This document shows, piece after piece, positions 22,615 through 37,099 of a DNA stretch of 64,000 bases (position 1 is the stretch's first letter; each line of letters opens with the position of its first letter). The stretch lies in NCBI GenBank assembly GCA_928212115.1, contig CAKMRJ010003334.1, positions 101,094,736 through 101,158,735 on the forward strand. Direction: 5' to 3'. The notes beneath the pieces are model-generated. The model saw nothing but the letters and a program-made list of their open reading frames with translations, was not told the DNA's origin and did no database searches. The DNA is from Lactuca virosa (taxonomy: Eukaryota; Streptophyta; Magnoliopsida; Asterales; Asteraceae). Position numbers and translations under genes: made by a program.

Positions 22615-25400
22615 TGTCACAACTAGCATTTTAGCTAGGAAAATTCTATTCTTATGAAATTATTCAACTATTATAAAGCATGTACTCTAAGTGAATATCA
22701 ATCAATGCCCATTTAAATACATCTCTTATGTTCAATTAAGGGTTGAAAACCCTAGAGATCCAAGTTCAAGTTCTTTATGGACTAGGATTTCCTTAATGGG
22801 CCTAATGGACCAATAAGCATTCAATTCAACTATATTGGGCTTAGAAACCCTATTTGGATTCTAAATGGACCCAATTCATAAACCTGTAATACTTTGGACC
22901 ATTTGGACTTAGAATGATTCATTCTAACCCAAATGGGTCTTATTGGCCCATAACTAATCCAATTAACCCTAATAGGTCATAAATCCATTCTTTTATGTCA
23001 AATTGGGGCGTGAATACACTTAAGGGCCTAATGGGCCGAAACATTTTTATTGGGCTTCACAAAATCGAGCAAAACCAAGAGTGGGCCAAACTAATTCAAT
23101 TTCATCCATCTTAAGCCCAATTCTCGGCCCAATGAGGAAAGGAAAAGAAAAATAAAGGGAAATTAGAGGAATTATAAGAGCTTGCCACCTCTTTATTGCA
23201 TGGTGGATATCAATGCACATCACCTCACTCCCTCTCTCCTCTCTTCTTCTTCTTCTCGGCCGAACCTCTCTCTCACCACCTCATTCTCTTTCAAAAATCT
23301 TTCAAGAACACTCTCTCTAGAAAACCTCCTCTCTTCTCCAAATTTTCGAAGATCTAGGGTTGTTCAAGGAGATTTCCACCAAAAATCATCTTTCTTTGGT
23401 AAGTTCCTACATAACCAAGTCATATAACTTCATTCTTATGTTAATAACACTTCTCCTAAACATTTTTGGTGATCATACTCTTAGAAAACCCCCATAAGCT
23501 CGAAATCTACTTCAAGGTGTTGCTAGGACCAAAAATCTCTTCATTTCTTCTTCAAAACCGAAACATCAAAGCAAAGGTGAGTTCATACCCCCTTGTTTTT
23601 GGTTTTTATATGATTTTTAGGGGAGAATACAAGTAAAATGTGTAGATCTATGTGTTTTATGCATGTCATGTGTGATTTCTTAGTTTATTTTGTAAAAATG
23701 TGTTAGATCTCAACACATCTCGACATCTTAGGCAACATTGAGTAAATATCCATGAACTAAGACACCTCATACATCATATTATCAAGTTAAAAGTGTTTAC
23801 ATGTTTAAGATATGAAAAGCTAAAGCAAAAATCTTGGTAAGGGTCATATTTGTCAACAAAACCAAAGATAAGGGCAAAAAGTGACATTTACGGTTTTATA
23901 AGGATCAAATAGGTCATACTTATATAAAAATGGGTTTTTATGATAACCCTACTTTTCAAAGGGCCCAAAGTGTAAATTTTAGCCTAATGGGCTTAATATT
24001 TTGGCCTCACGGTTTTGGGCCCAAATTTGCGAAAAAAAAGAGTTTTAGAGTTAAAAATGTCATTTGATCAAAGTTTGAGCCATGAATGTAAATAAACCGA
24101 AATTAGGGGTGAAAATAACATTTATTTCTAAATTGGGCTAAAAATGCAAAGTTTTTGGAAATTGGGCCAAAAATGTAAAATTCACGAAAAATGGGTCAAA
24201 AATGTAGTTTTCTGCAAAAACGGGCTGAAAACGCCAATACATGTATTTTTGGGTCAAATTTGTCAATTATTAAACATTTGGGCTGAAAATATAGAACTTT
24301 ATAAATTAGTGGGCTAAAATGTTATTTTTAACTAAAATAGACCAAAAAATGACATTTTTGTGAAATAAGCCTTTAAATGTCTCAAATTAGTTTTAAGAGG
24401 TTTAAAGCGCAAGTTTTATTAACATTAAGTTCAAATTATAGAATTTCGACATAACAAACTATACTATAACGAACAAACGAAATACAACAATGGTGCGATT
24501 ATTGGGCCTAGTAATTGCTATACATGTTTATTGGGCCTTCGTGGTCCAATTACATGTTTATTGGGCCCAATGTATTCATCACATGTCTATTGGGCCTAAC
24601 TGACCCAATTACATGCTAAATGGGCCTAATTTAGCATTTACATGTTAGTGGGCCATAGTGACCCATTTACATGCTAATTTAGCCTGGAAATAACTTACAC
24701 GACTAATGGGCCACAGTTACCTTTTCTTTATGTTTGTTGGGCCTTATCTTATCATTTCAAACATTATCTAATGATCGAACTTCTAAATACATTTAACATT
24801 ATACAAATTCATGTGAATACAAATGGGATCTAGTGAGACGTGTCGGTTGACACCACTGAGTGTATGGCCGTAGCTTGTAGTTATAATCAGAGTCTCCTGG
24901 AGGGAGAGCGAGATTTTGTGTATAGATCTATACGGGGGTGAATCCCCCACACCTGAGCTGTTCGCTACAGTTAGACTAGGCTATTCTAGGGTGACAAAAC
25001 CTTGAACGAAAATCCGGCATTTGGAAAAATGCCAAGACAGGCAAATCAGTCACTATCATGTATGGTTATAACGACTCATATAGAGACCCATTCCCATTAA
25101 GACATTACAGAAAACTCGTAAGTCATAATGATACCAAGAAATTTGAACTATATTTCTATATGATACTATTATGAAATTCATACATGCATTTATACTCGAT
25201 TTTCACATCATTTTTCGGACATTTTACAGAAAATATCAGATTTTCTGGGTTTACAAAAGATACAAAGACTTTTAATCAAACATGCTTATGAACTCACCAA
25301 CATTATATATGTTGACCGTTTTCAAAATAACTTGTATTCTCAGGTAATCGTTAAGATGAAGAATCGTCGATAATATTTTTGGATTTCTTTAATGCATATG
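22615..25400 (+). repeat. Gypsy C 3' LTR, part 1
   Basis: Matches 13511 to about 16409 of the 5' LTR, with scattered substitutions and one deletion of about 125 bp near 25138. Interrupted at 25400 by array H; the last 5 bases ATATG are its left target duplication. It resumes at 43291. Confidence 0.93.
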
Positions 25401-25734
25401 TGTAGTGACATAAGAACATGGTTTGGCATGCGGAATTAAAGATTGCACAATGAACATGGTGATTTCGGTGTTTAAGAGATGTATTAGAATATGTATGGTG
25501 TTATAAAAAGGGATCTAGATCTAGTCTACATAAATAACACACACTTACACACTCACTTTTACACCTCTCAAGCACACTTCTATAAGTGGACTAAACCCAC
25601 TTATATAGAAGTGTTTACATGTCTCTCTCTCACTCTCTATCTCATGAGTCAAAAGGCTAATATACCACAAACAAGTGGGTTTACAAAATACAAACATTTA
25701 CAAAGTCATTTATGAATAACTTTGTACCCTAACA
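25401..25734 (-). repeat. Array H LTR1 (outer, 3'-most in sense orientation)
   Basis: 334 bp. It differs from the central LTRs at about five places (for example GTTATAAAA for GTTACAAAA, and one lost base in GGGTTTACAAA). An interrupted inverted repeat at 25574-25614 contains the sense-strand TATATAAG, a candidate TATA box. Confidence 0.93.
25574..25614 (-). promoter_or_regulatory. TATA-bearing hairpin in array H LTR
   Basis: Arms ACACTTCTATAAGTGG and CCACTTATATAGAAGTGT are complementary except for a 2-base bulge, with a 7 nt loop. On the sense strand one arm contains CTATATAAG. The same structure is in all seven LTRs. A promoter role is inferred. Confidence 0.55.
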
Positions 25735-28324
25735 TTCTCCCCCTCAAAGTTAGGAATGAATGACCCACTTCAAATCTTCCAAAATCGAGCAACTACGCGG
25801 TTCGATCCTCAAAGGTGACACATATCGAAACAAACTTCAATCTTTAATTCTTCCATGATTCTTCAATTTGGGCTCTAGGATGTGAGACCATACAAACCGA
25901 GCATCAATGAATGATCACGAGCTTCTCAAACTCCAAATCGATCACCAAAAGTTGAGCATAAAAAACACACCCCGAAAATCTTCAATAAAACCAAACCCAT
26001 TTCGAAAATAAATCATTTCCGAACTTCCAATTGCATCATTTCATAAGCTTCAAAACTTCAAGATCACTTCGGTTTTCAAATCCGCGTAATATGAAAAATT
26101 CAAGTTCGAATTTCCATATAAATTTGTCCCCCTTTTTATAATCGAAATTTGATTATAAAATCTTCAAGGAAAGAGAACGTGCTCTATTCGGAATTTTTCG
26201 TGTCAAAACTCCCCCTTAACATGTGGCATAAACTTTGTGCTTTAATCCGAAAAATCAAAAAATTTTCAATTTTTAGCTTCGTTCACGGACCGCCTTTGAC
26301 AAAATTTCTCAAAAAATGGGTAGAAATTGTCAATTTCAAAATTCTGCAGTGACCCGGTGCGCCAAAAATAGCAAAATATGCAAAACTCTCCCCCTTTTCC
26401 AAAGCTGGGTAGAAAGCGTCAATTTGCACAAACTGCAGGGGCTTGAAATGCATATTCTTCAATTTTCAGCAAAATTAGTCCTTTTTTGAAATTGGGCTAA
26501 AACTGCCTAACATTCGAAAGTTGCAGGGGCTGTTTTCGAAATTTTTTTATTTCCCTTCAAAACATACGAAGTGGCACCATTTCGTACGAAATGTTGTAAA
26601 AATAATGTCAAATTGTCGAAATTTCTCCTTTTGTCTTCAAAACATACCAATAGTACCCATCGGAAACTTTGGCCAAAAATCGAAAGTTTAGGGGCCATTT
26701 TCGTAACATTTGCTTTTTTCTTTCCAATTCGTACGAATCCTTCTTCTTCCCAATTCGTACGGAGCCATCTTCATAACCTGTTTGAACGAATTTCTATTCT
26801 CCAGCCAATGGTTCACTTCGTACGAAATCATCAGCACCTCCTTTCGTTAGTTTTAATCACATCCTATTGATATTGACCCTTTGTTTTTCAGTGATCAAAA
26901 TTCGTTCTTAGCCCAAAAATATCGCTTCGTTAATAATCAAGAATTCACAGATTTCGTTCTTTATCTCTGTCTCATGTCGACTCCAAAATCCATTCACCTT
27001 AAACCCATCTATCGACTATCAATCCCAAATCAACAATCGAGTGTCGATTTCATCAAAAATTTCGTTCAATTTACAACCTTCGCTTTTCAAGAACAACGAC
27101 TTGACATCAACGATTTCAAATCTTTCCATCCATAGCGTTCATCTCGAACAACCGAAATCGATTCTAAATCAAACATTCAAAATCGAATTCGTCAGCAACA
27201 CTGCCTTCGCTTCCTGTTCGTCATCTATTACCGACCATCAAACAATTCGATTTCAAAATTAATAATTGAACATCAAAGCTCAAATAACCTTCACTTTTTC
27301 AGTCCAACCATTCGCTTTTCACAGTTCAATCTTCGAAATCTGTTCAATCTTCCTTATTAACACTCAAAATTCGTTATCATGTTCTTCTTGTCGAGATTTG
27401 ACATAAGAAATACAACAACAGTCGAAATTGCTTTCCGCATCTAATAATCACACTCCAGCAATCGACTATTATTTCCAAATCAAACTTTGACTCGATTGAA
27501 CAATGAACACTTTCGATTATAGTTGATTCCATTCCATTTCCAAATTACGTGTTCAGTAAACGAATCAAGTCAATTTCCGATTTTGACTTTTAGCTTTGAC
27601 CATCGGAATGGTTCATCGACACATAATGAAATCATCATTCTCAAATGAAAATCGAAACACGATAACAAATCCTTCATTTGAAATCAATTATTAAAAACTA
27701 TTCAAAGAAATCGATAGAACTAAAACGAAAAGAATTTGATTATATGATGCTCAGATGAAGAAACAATGATGACCGGATGCAATGGTACAATCAGATAAGG
27801 CTGATGTACAAGGCGACTGACGAAAAATTGCTTGTAGAAAATTATATAACTTGCGAACTTAAGCAACTGAATCGGATCTTTTGAAAGGAATAATTGGGCT
27901 CAATCAAATTTGTATAACAACGAATAGTAAACAAATCATAATTTGGGCTCAAATAACCAAACATATGAACAGTAAAGAATCTTAACTTGGGCTTTCGAAT
28001 GGAATCAAATCAGATGAATAGTAACAAATTATATGTTTGGGCTTGATTTTGATTAGAGGAACAGTAATCTAATTTTAGAAAATGATTTTGATTTTGATGG
28101 TTGATCAAAAAAAAATTATTGGATCTTCAAAGGGCTTTGAAACGGATTACATCCAACGAAGCAAACCGATCAAAATTCAAAAAACGTAACTCACGATTCA
28201 ACAAGAATAAGAGAGATCATAGAGAGAGACTCACCAAAAATGCTCCAATTGTGACAAATGTTGCCAAACCGAGAATCGTTCTTCAAAAATCACGTTGATC
28301 TTGAAGACCCGCTCTGATACCAAT
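25735..28324 (-). mobile_element. Array H internal region 1 (type a)
   Basis: 2590 bp, no coding potential. PPT at 25735-25746, primer site at the right end with the standard CTCTGATACC. Three palindromes TTCGTACGAA (26581, 26728, 26817) and one variant (26754). Further pyrimidine tracts CCCCC at about 26128, 26210 and 26389. Type a variants: GGTTTTCAAATCC...GTAAT, AAAACTGCC, GTTGCAGG, GAAATTTC. Private changes (GATCCTCAAAG near 25804, AAATTTCGTTC near 27058) mark it as an edge unit. Confidence 0.92.
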
Positions 28325-28659
28325 TGTAGTGACATAAGAACATGGTTTGGCATGCGGAATTAAAGATTGCACAATAAACATGGTGATTTAGGTGTTTAAG
28401 AGATGTATTAGAATATGTATGGTGTTACAAAAAGGGATCTAGATCTAGTCTACATAAATAACACACACTTACACACTCACTTTTACACCTCTCAAGCACA
28501 CTTCTATAAGTGGACTAAACCCACTTATATAGAAGTGTTTACATGTCTCTCTCTCACTCTCTATCTCATGAGTCAAAAGGCTAATATACCACATACAAGT
28601 GGGTTTAACAAAATACAAACATTTACAAAGTCATTTATGAATAACTTTGTACCCTAACA
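28325..28659 (-). repeat. Array H LTR2
   Basis: 335 bp, by eye identical to LTRs 3-6. Confidence 0.93.
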
Positions 28660-31251
28660 TTCTCCCCCTCAAAGTTAGGAATGAATGACCCACTTCAAAT
28701 CTTCCAAAATCGAGCAACTACGCGGTTCGAGCCTCAAAGGTGACACATATCGAAACAAACTTCAATCTTTAATTCTTCCATGATTCTTCAATTTGAGCTC
28801 TAGGATGTGAGACCATACAAACCGAGCATCAATGAATGATCACGAGCTTCTCAAACTCCAAATCGATCACCAAAAGTTGAGCATAAAAAACACACCCCGA
28901 AAATCTTCAATAAAACCAAACCCATTTCGAAAATAAATCATTTCCGAACTTCCAATTGCATCATTTCATAAGCTTCAAAACTTCAAGATCACTTCGGTTT
29001 TAAAATCCGCGTCATATGAAAAATTCAAGTTCGAATTTCCATATAAATTTGTCCCCCTTTTTATAATCGAAATTTGATTATAAAATCTTCAAGGAAAGAG
29101 AACGTGCTCTATTCGGAATTTTTCGTGTCAAAACTCCCCCTTAACATGTGGCATAAACTTTGTGCTTTAATCCGAAAAATCAAAAAATTTTCAATTTTTA
29201 GCTTCGTTCACGGACCGCCTTTGACAAAATTTCTCAAAAAATGGGTAGAAATTGTCAATTTCAAAATTCTGCAGTGACCCGGTGCGCCAAAAATAGCAAA
29301 ATATGCAAAACTCTCCCCCTTTTCCAAAGCTGGGTAGAAAGCGTCAATTTGCACAAACTGCAGGGGCTTGAAATGCATATTCTTCAATTTTCAGCAAAAT
29401 TAGTCCTTTTTTGAAATTGGGCTAAAATTGCCTAACATTCGAAAGTTACAGGGGCTGTTTTCGAAATTTTTTTATTTCCCTTCAAAACATACGAAGTGGC
29501 ACCATTTCGTACGAAATGTTGTAAAAATAATGTCAAATTGTCGAAACTTCTCCTTTTGTCTTCAAAACATACCAATAGTACCCATCGGAAACTTTGGCCA
29601 AAAATCGAAAGTTTAGGGGCCATTTTCGTAACATTTGCTTTTTTCTTTCCAATTCGTACGAATCCTTCTTCTTCCCAATTCGTACGGAGCCATCTTCATA
29701 ACCTGTTTGAACGAATTTCTATTCTCCAGCCAATGGTTCACTTCGTACGAAATCATCAGCACCTCCTTTCGTTAGTTTTAATCACATCCTATTGATATTG
29801 ACCCTTTGTTTTTCAGTGATCAAAATTCGTTCTTAGCCCAAAAATATCGCTTCGTTAATAATCAAGAATTCACAGATTTCGTTCTTTATCTCTGTCTCAT
29901 GTCGACTCCAAAATTCATTCACCTTAAACCCATCTATCGACTATCGATCCCAAATCAACAATCGAGTGTCGATTTCATCAAAAATCTCGTTCAATTTACA
30001 ACCTTCGCTTTTCAAGAACAACGACTTGACATCAACGATTTCAAATCTTTCCATCCATAGCGTTCATCTCGAACAACCGAAATCGATTCTAAATCAAACA
30101 TTCAAAATCGAATTCGTCAGCAACACTGCCTTCGCTTCCTGTTCGTCATCTATTACCGACCATCAAACAATTCGATTTCAAAATTAATAATTGAACATCA
30201 AAGCTCAAATAACCTTCACTTTTTCAGTCCAACCATTCGCTTTTCACAGTTCAATCTTCGAAATCTGTTCAATCTTCCTTATTAACACTCAAAATTCGTT
30301 ATCATGTTCTTCTTGTCGAGATTTGACATAAGAAATACAACAACAGTCGAAATTGCTTTCCGCATCTAATAATCACACTCCAGCAATCGACTATTATTTC
30401 CAAATCAAACTTTGACTCGATTGAACAATGAACACTTTCGATTATAGTTGATTCCATTCCATTTCCAAATTACGTGTTCAGTAAACGAATCAAGTCAATT
30501 TCCGATTTTGACTTTTAGCTTTGACCATCGGAATGGTTCATCGACACATAATGAAATCATCATTCTCAAATGAAAATCGAAACACGATAACAAATCCTTC
30601 ATTTGAAATCAATTATTAAAAACTATTCAAAGAAATCGATAGAACTAAAACGAAAAGAATTTGATTATATGATGCTCAGATGAAGAAACAATGATGACCG
30701 GATGCAATGGTACAATCAGATAAGGCTGATGTACAAGGCGACTGACGAAAAATTGCTTGTAGAAAATTATATAACTTGCGAACTTAAGCAACTGAATCGG
30801 ATCTTTTGAAAGGAATAATTGGGCTCAATCAAATTTGTATAACAACGAATAGTAAACAAATCATAATTTGGGCTCAAATAACCAAACATATGAACAGTAA
30901 AGAATCTTAACTTGGGCTTTCGAATGGAATCAAATCAGATGAATAGTAACAAATTATATGTTTGGGCTTGATTTTGATTAGAGGAACAGTAATCTAATTT
31001 TAGAAAATGATTTTGATTTTGATGGTTGATCAAAAAAAAATTATTGGATCTTCAAAGGGCTTTGAAACGGATTACATCCAACGAAGCAAACCGATCAAAA
31101 TTCAAAAAACGTAACTCACGATTCAACAAGAATAAGAGAGATCATATAGAGAGAGACTCACCAAAAATGCTCCAATTGTGACAAATGTTGCCAAACCGAG
31201 AATCGTTCTTCAAAAATCACGTTGATCTTGAAGACCCGCTCTCATACCAAT
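28660..31251 (-). mobile_element. Array H internal region 2 (type b)
   Basis: 2592 bp, noncoding. Type b variants: GGTTTTAAAATCC...GTCAT, AAAATTGCC, GTTACAGG, GAAACTTC, and a primer site reading CTCTCATACC (sense GGTATGAGAG, one mismatch to tRNA-iMet). Private: CAATTTGAGCTC, ATCATATAGAG. Confidence 0.92.
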
Positions 31252-31586
31252 TGTAGTGACATAAGAACATGGTTTGGCATGCGGAATTAAAGATTGCACA
31301 ATAAACATGGTGATTTAGGTGTTTAAGAGATGTATTAGAATATGTATGGTGTTACAAAAAGGGATCTAGATCTAGTCTACATAAATAACACACACTTACA
31401 CACTCACTTTTACACCTCTCAAGCACACTTCTATAAGTGGACTAAACCCACTTATATAGAAGTGTTTACATGTCTCTCTCTCACTCTCTATCTCATGAGT
31501 CAAAAGGCTAATATACCACATACAAGTGGGTTTAACAAAATACAAACATTTACAAAGTCATTTATGAATAACTTTGTACCCTAACA
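31252..31586 (-). repeat. Array H LTR3
   Basis: 335 bp, by eye identical to LTR2. Confidence 0.93.
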
Positions 31587-34176
31587 TTCTCCCCCTCAAA
31601 GTTAGGAATGAATGACCCACTTCAAATCTTCCAAAATCGAGCAACTACGCGGTTCGAGCCTCAAAGGTGACACATATCGAAACAAACTTCAATCTTTAAT
31701 TCTTCCATGATTCTTCAATTTGGGCTCTAGGATGTGAGACCATACAAACCGAGCATCAATGAATGATCACGAGCTTCTCAAACTCCAAATCGATCACCAA
31801 AAGTTGAGCATAAAAAACACACCCCGAAAATCTTCAATAAAACCAAACCCATTTCGAAAATAAATCATTTCCGAACTTCCAATTGCATCATTTCATAAGC
31901 TTCAAAACTTCAAGATCACTTCGGTTTTCAAATCCGCGTAATATGAAAAATTCAAGTTCGAATTTCCATATAAATTTGTCCCCCTTTTTATAATCGAAAT
32001 TTGATTATAAAATCTTCAAGGAAAGAGAACGTGCTCTATTCGGAATTTTTCGTGTCAAAACTCCCCCTTAACATGTGGCATAAACTTTGTGCTTTAATCC
32101 AAAAAATCAAAAAATTTTCAATTTTTAGCTTCGTTCACGGACCGCCTTTGACAAAATTTCTCAAAAAATGGGTAGAAATTGTCAATTTCAAAATTCTGCA
32201 GTGACCCGGTGCGCCAAAAATAGCAAAATATGCAAAACTCTCCCCCTTTTCCAAAGCTGGGTAGAAAGCGTCAATTTGCACAAACTGCAGGGGCTTGAAA
32301 TGCATATTCTTCAATTTTCAGCAAAATTAGTCCTTTTTTGAAATTGGGCTAAAACTGCCTAACATTCGAAAGTTGCAGGGGCTGTTTTCGAAAATTTTTT
32401 ATTTCCCTTCAAAACATACGAAGTGGCACCATTTCGTACGAAATGTTGTAAAAATAATGTCAAATTGTCGAAATTTCTCCTTTTGTCTTCAAAACATACC
32501 AATAGTACCCATCGGAAACTTTGGCCAAAAATCGAAAGTTTAGGGGCCATTTTCGTAACATTTGCTTTTTTCTTTCCAATTCGTACGAATCCTTCTTCTT
32601 CCCAATTCGTACGGAGCCATCTTCATAACCTGTTTGAACGAATTTCTATTCTCCAGCCAATGGTTCACTTCGTACGAAATCATCAGCACCTCCTTTCGTT
32701 AGTTTTAATCACATCCTATTGATATTGACCCTTTGTTTTTCAGTGATCAAAATTCGTTCTTAGCCCAAAAATATCGCTTCGTTAATAATCAAGAATTCAC
32801 AGATTTCGTTCTTTATCTCTGTCTCATGTCGACTCCAAAATCCATTCACCTTAAACCCATCTATCGACTATCAATCCCAAATCAACAATCGAGTGTCGAT
32901 TTCATCAAAAATCTCGTTCAATTTACAACCTTCGCTTTTCAAGAACAACGACTTGACATCAACGATTTCAAATCTTTCCATCCATAGCGTTCATCTCGAA
33001 CAACCGAAATCGATTCTAAATCAAACATTCAAAATCGAATTCGTCAGCAACACTGCCTTCGCTTCCTGTTCGTCATCTATTACCGACCATCAAACAATTC
33101 GATTTCAAAATTAATAATTGAACATCAAAGCTCAAATAACCTTCACTTTTTCAGTCCAACCATTCGCTTTTCACAGTTCAATCTTCGAAATCTGTTCAAT
33201 CTTCCTTATTAACACTCAAAATTCGTTATCATGTTCTTCTTGTCGAGATTTGACATAAGAAATACAACAACAGTCGAAATTGCTTTCCGCATCTAATAAT
33301 CACACTCCAGCAATCGACTATTATTTCCAAATCAAACTTTGACTCGATTGAACAATGAACACTTTCGATTATAGTTGATTCCATTCCATTTCCAAATTAC
33401 GTGTTCAGTAAACGAATCAAGTCAATTTCCGATTTTGACTTTTAGCTTTGACCATCGGAATGGTTCATCGACACATAATGAAATCATCATTCTCAAATGA
33501 AAATCGAAACACGATAACAAATCCTTCATTTGAAATCAATTATTAAAAACTATTCAAAGAAATCGATAGAACTAAAACGAAAAGAATTTGATTATATGAT
33601 GCTCAGATGAAGAAACAATGATGACCGGATGCAATGGTACAATCAGATAAGGCTGATGTACAAGGCGACTGACGAAAAATTGCTTGTAGAAAATTATATA
33701 ACTTGCGAACTTAAGCAACTGAATCGGATCTTTTGAAAGGAATAATTGGGCTCAATCAAATTTGTATAACAACGAATAGTAAACAAATCATAATTTGGGC
33801 TCAAATAACCAAACATATGAACAGTAAAGAATCTTAACTTGGGCTTTCGAATGGAATCAAATCAGATGAATAGTAACAAATTATATGTTTGGGCTTGATT
33901 TTGATTAGAGGAACAGTAATCTAATTTTAGAAAATGATTTTGATTTTGATGGTTGATCAAAAAAAAATTATTGGATCTTCAAAGGGCTTTGAAACGGATT
34001 ACATCCAACGAAGCAAACCGATCAAAATTCAAAAAACGTAACTCACGATTCAACAAGAATAAGAGAGATCATAGAGAGAGACTCACCAAAAATGCTCCAA
34101 TTGTGACAAATGTTGCCAAACCGAGAATCGTTCTTCAAAAATCACGTTGATCTTGAAGACCCGCTCTGATACCAAT
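31587..34176 (-). mobile_element. Array H internal region 3 (type a)
   Basis: 2590 bp, noncoding. Shares the type a variants with region 1, including the intact primer site CTCTGATACC. Private: CGAAAATTTTTTA near 32390 and AATCCAAAAAATC near 32097. Confidence 0.92.
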
Positions 34177-34511
34177 TGTAGTGACATAAGAACATGGTTT
34201 GGCATGCGGAATTAAAGATTGCACAATAAACATGGTGATTTAGGTGTTTAAGAGATGTATTAGAATATGTATGGTGTTACAAAAAGGGATCTAGATCTAG
34301 TCTACATAAATAACACACACTTACACACTCACTTTTACACCTCTCAAGCACACTTCTATAAGTGGACTAAACCCACTTATATAGAAGTGTTTACATGTCT
34401 CTCTCTCACTCTCTATCTCATGAGTCAAAAGGCTAATATACCACATACAAGTGGGTTTAACAAAATACAAACATTTACAAAGTCATTTATGAATAACTTT
34501 GTACCCTAACA
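34177..34511 (-). repeat. Array H LTR4
   Basis: 335 bp, by eye identical to LTR2. Confidence 0.93.
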
Positions 34512-37099
34512 TTCTCCCCCTCAAAGTTAGGAATGAATGACCCACTTCAAATCTTCCAAAATCGAGCAACTACGCGGTTCGAGCCTCAAAGGTGACACAT
34601 ATCGAAACAAACTTCAATCTTTAATTCTTCCATGATTCTTCAATTTGGCTCTAGGATGTGAGACCATACAAACCGAGCATCAATGAATGATCACGAGCTT
34701 CTCAAACTCCAAATCGATCACCAAAAGTTGAGCATAAAAAACACACCCCGAAAATCTTCAATAAAACCAAACCCATTTCGAAAATAAATCATTTCCGAAC
34801 TTCCAATTGCATCATTTCATAAGCTTCAAAACTTCAAGATCACTTCGGTTTTAAAATCCGCGTCATATGAAAAATTCAAGTTCGAATTTCCATATAAATT
34901 TGTCCCCCTTTTTATAATCGAAATTTGATTATAAAATCTTCAAGGAAAGAGAACGTGCTCTATTCGGAATTTTTCGTGTCAAAACTCCCCCTTAACATGT
35001 GGCATAAACTTTGTGCTTTAATCCGAAAAATCAAAAAATTTTCAATTTTTAGCTTCGTTCACGGACCGCCTTTGACAAAATTTCTCAAAAAATGGGTAGA
35101 AATTGTCAATTTCAAAATTCTGCAGTGACCCGGTGCGCCAAAAATAGCAAAATATGCAAAACTCTCCCCCTTTTCCAAAGCTGGGTAGAAAGCGTCAATT
35201 TGCACAAACTGCAGGGGCTTGAAATGCATATTCTTCAATTTTCAGCAAAATTAGTCCTTTTTTGAAATTGGGCTAAAATTGCCTAACATTCGAAAGTTAC
35301 AGGGGCTGTTTTCGAAATTTTTTTATTTCCCTTCAAAACATACGAAGTGGCACCATTTCGTACGAAATGTTGTAAAAATAATGTCAAATTGTCGAAACTT
35401 CTCCTTTTGTCTTCAAAACATACCAATAGTACCCATCGGAAACTTTGGCCAAAAATCGAAAGTTTAGGGGCCATTTTCGTAACATTTGCTTTTTTCTTTC
35501 CAATTCGTACGAATCCTTCTTCTTCCCAATTCGTACGGAGCCATCTTCATAACCTGTTTGAACGAATTTCTATTCTCCAGCCAATGGTTCACTTCGTACG
35601 AAATCATCAGCACCTCCTTTCGTTAGTTTTAATCACATCCTATTGATATTGACCCTTTGTTTTTCAGTGATCAAAATTCGTTCTTAGCCCAAAAATATCG
35701 CTTCGTTAATAATCAAGAATTCACAGATTTCGTTCTTTATCTCTGTCTCATGTCGACTCCAAAATCCATTCACCTTAAACCCATCTATCGACTATCGATC
35801 CCAAATCAACAATCGAGTGTCGATTTCATCAAAAATCTCGTTCAATTTACAACCTTCGCTTTTCAAGAACAACGACTTGACATCAACGATTTCAAATCTT
35901 TCCATCCATAGCGTTCATCTCGAACAACCGAAATCGATTCTAAATCAAACATTCAAAATCGAATTCGTCAGCAACACTGCCTTCGCTTCCTGTTCGTCAT
36001 CTATTACCGACCATCAAACAATTCGATTTCAAAATTAATAATTGAACATCAAAGCTCAAATAACCTTCACTTTTTCAGTCCAACCATTCGCTTTTCACAG
36101 TTCAATCTTCGAAATCTGTTCAATCTTCCTTATTAACACTCAAAATTCGTTATCATGTTCTTCTTGTCGAGATTTGACATAAGAAATACAACAACAGTCG
36201 AAATTGCTTTCCGCATCTAATAATCACACTCCAGCAATCGACTATTATTTCCAAATCAAACTTTGACTCGATTGAACAATGAACACTTTCGATTATAGTT
36301 GATTCCATTCCATTTCCAAATTACGTGTTCAGTAAACGAATCAAGTCAATTTCCGATTTTGACTTTTAGCTTTGACCATCGGAATGGTTCATCGACACAT
36401 AATGAAATCATCATTCTCAAATGAAAATCGAAACACGATAACAAATCCTTCATTTGAAATCAATTATTAAAAACTATTCAAAGAAATCGATAGAACTAAA
36501 ACGAAAAGAATTTGATTATATGATGCTCAGATGAAGAAACAATGATGACCGGATGCAATGGTACAATCAGATAAGGCTGATGTACAAGGCGACTGACGAA
36601 AAATTGCTTGTAGAAAATTATATAACTTGCGAACTTAAGCAACTGAATCGGATCTTTTGAAAGGAATAATTGGGCTCAATCAAATTTGTATAACAACGAA
36701 TAGTAAACAAATCATAATTTGGGCTCAAATAACCAAACATATGAACAGTAAAGAATCTTAACTTGGGCTTTCGAATGGAATCAAATCAGATGAATAGTAA
36801 CAAATTATATGTTTGGGCTTGATTTTGATTAGAGGAACAGTAATCTAATTTTAGAAAATGATTTTGATTTTGATGGTTGATCAAAAAAAATTATTGGATC
36901 TTCAAAGGGCTTTGAAACGGATTACATCCAACGAAGCAAACCGATCAAAATTCAAAAAACGTAACTCACGATTCAACAAGAATAAGAGAGATCATAGAGA
37001 GAGACTCACCAAAAATGCTCCAATTGTGACAAATGTTGCCAAACCGAGAATCGTTCTTCAAAAATCACGTTGATCTTGAAGACCCGCTCTCATACCAAT
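34512..37099 (-). mobile_element. Array H internal region 4 (type b)
   Basis: 2588 bp, noncoding. Shares the type b variants with region 2, including the primer-site change CTCTCATACC. Private 1-base losses in CAATTTGGCTC (near 34645) and in the A run near 36884. Confidence 0.92.
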
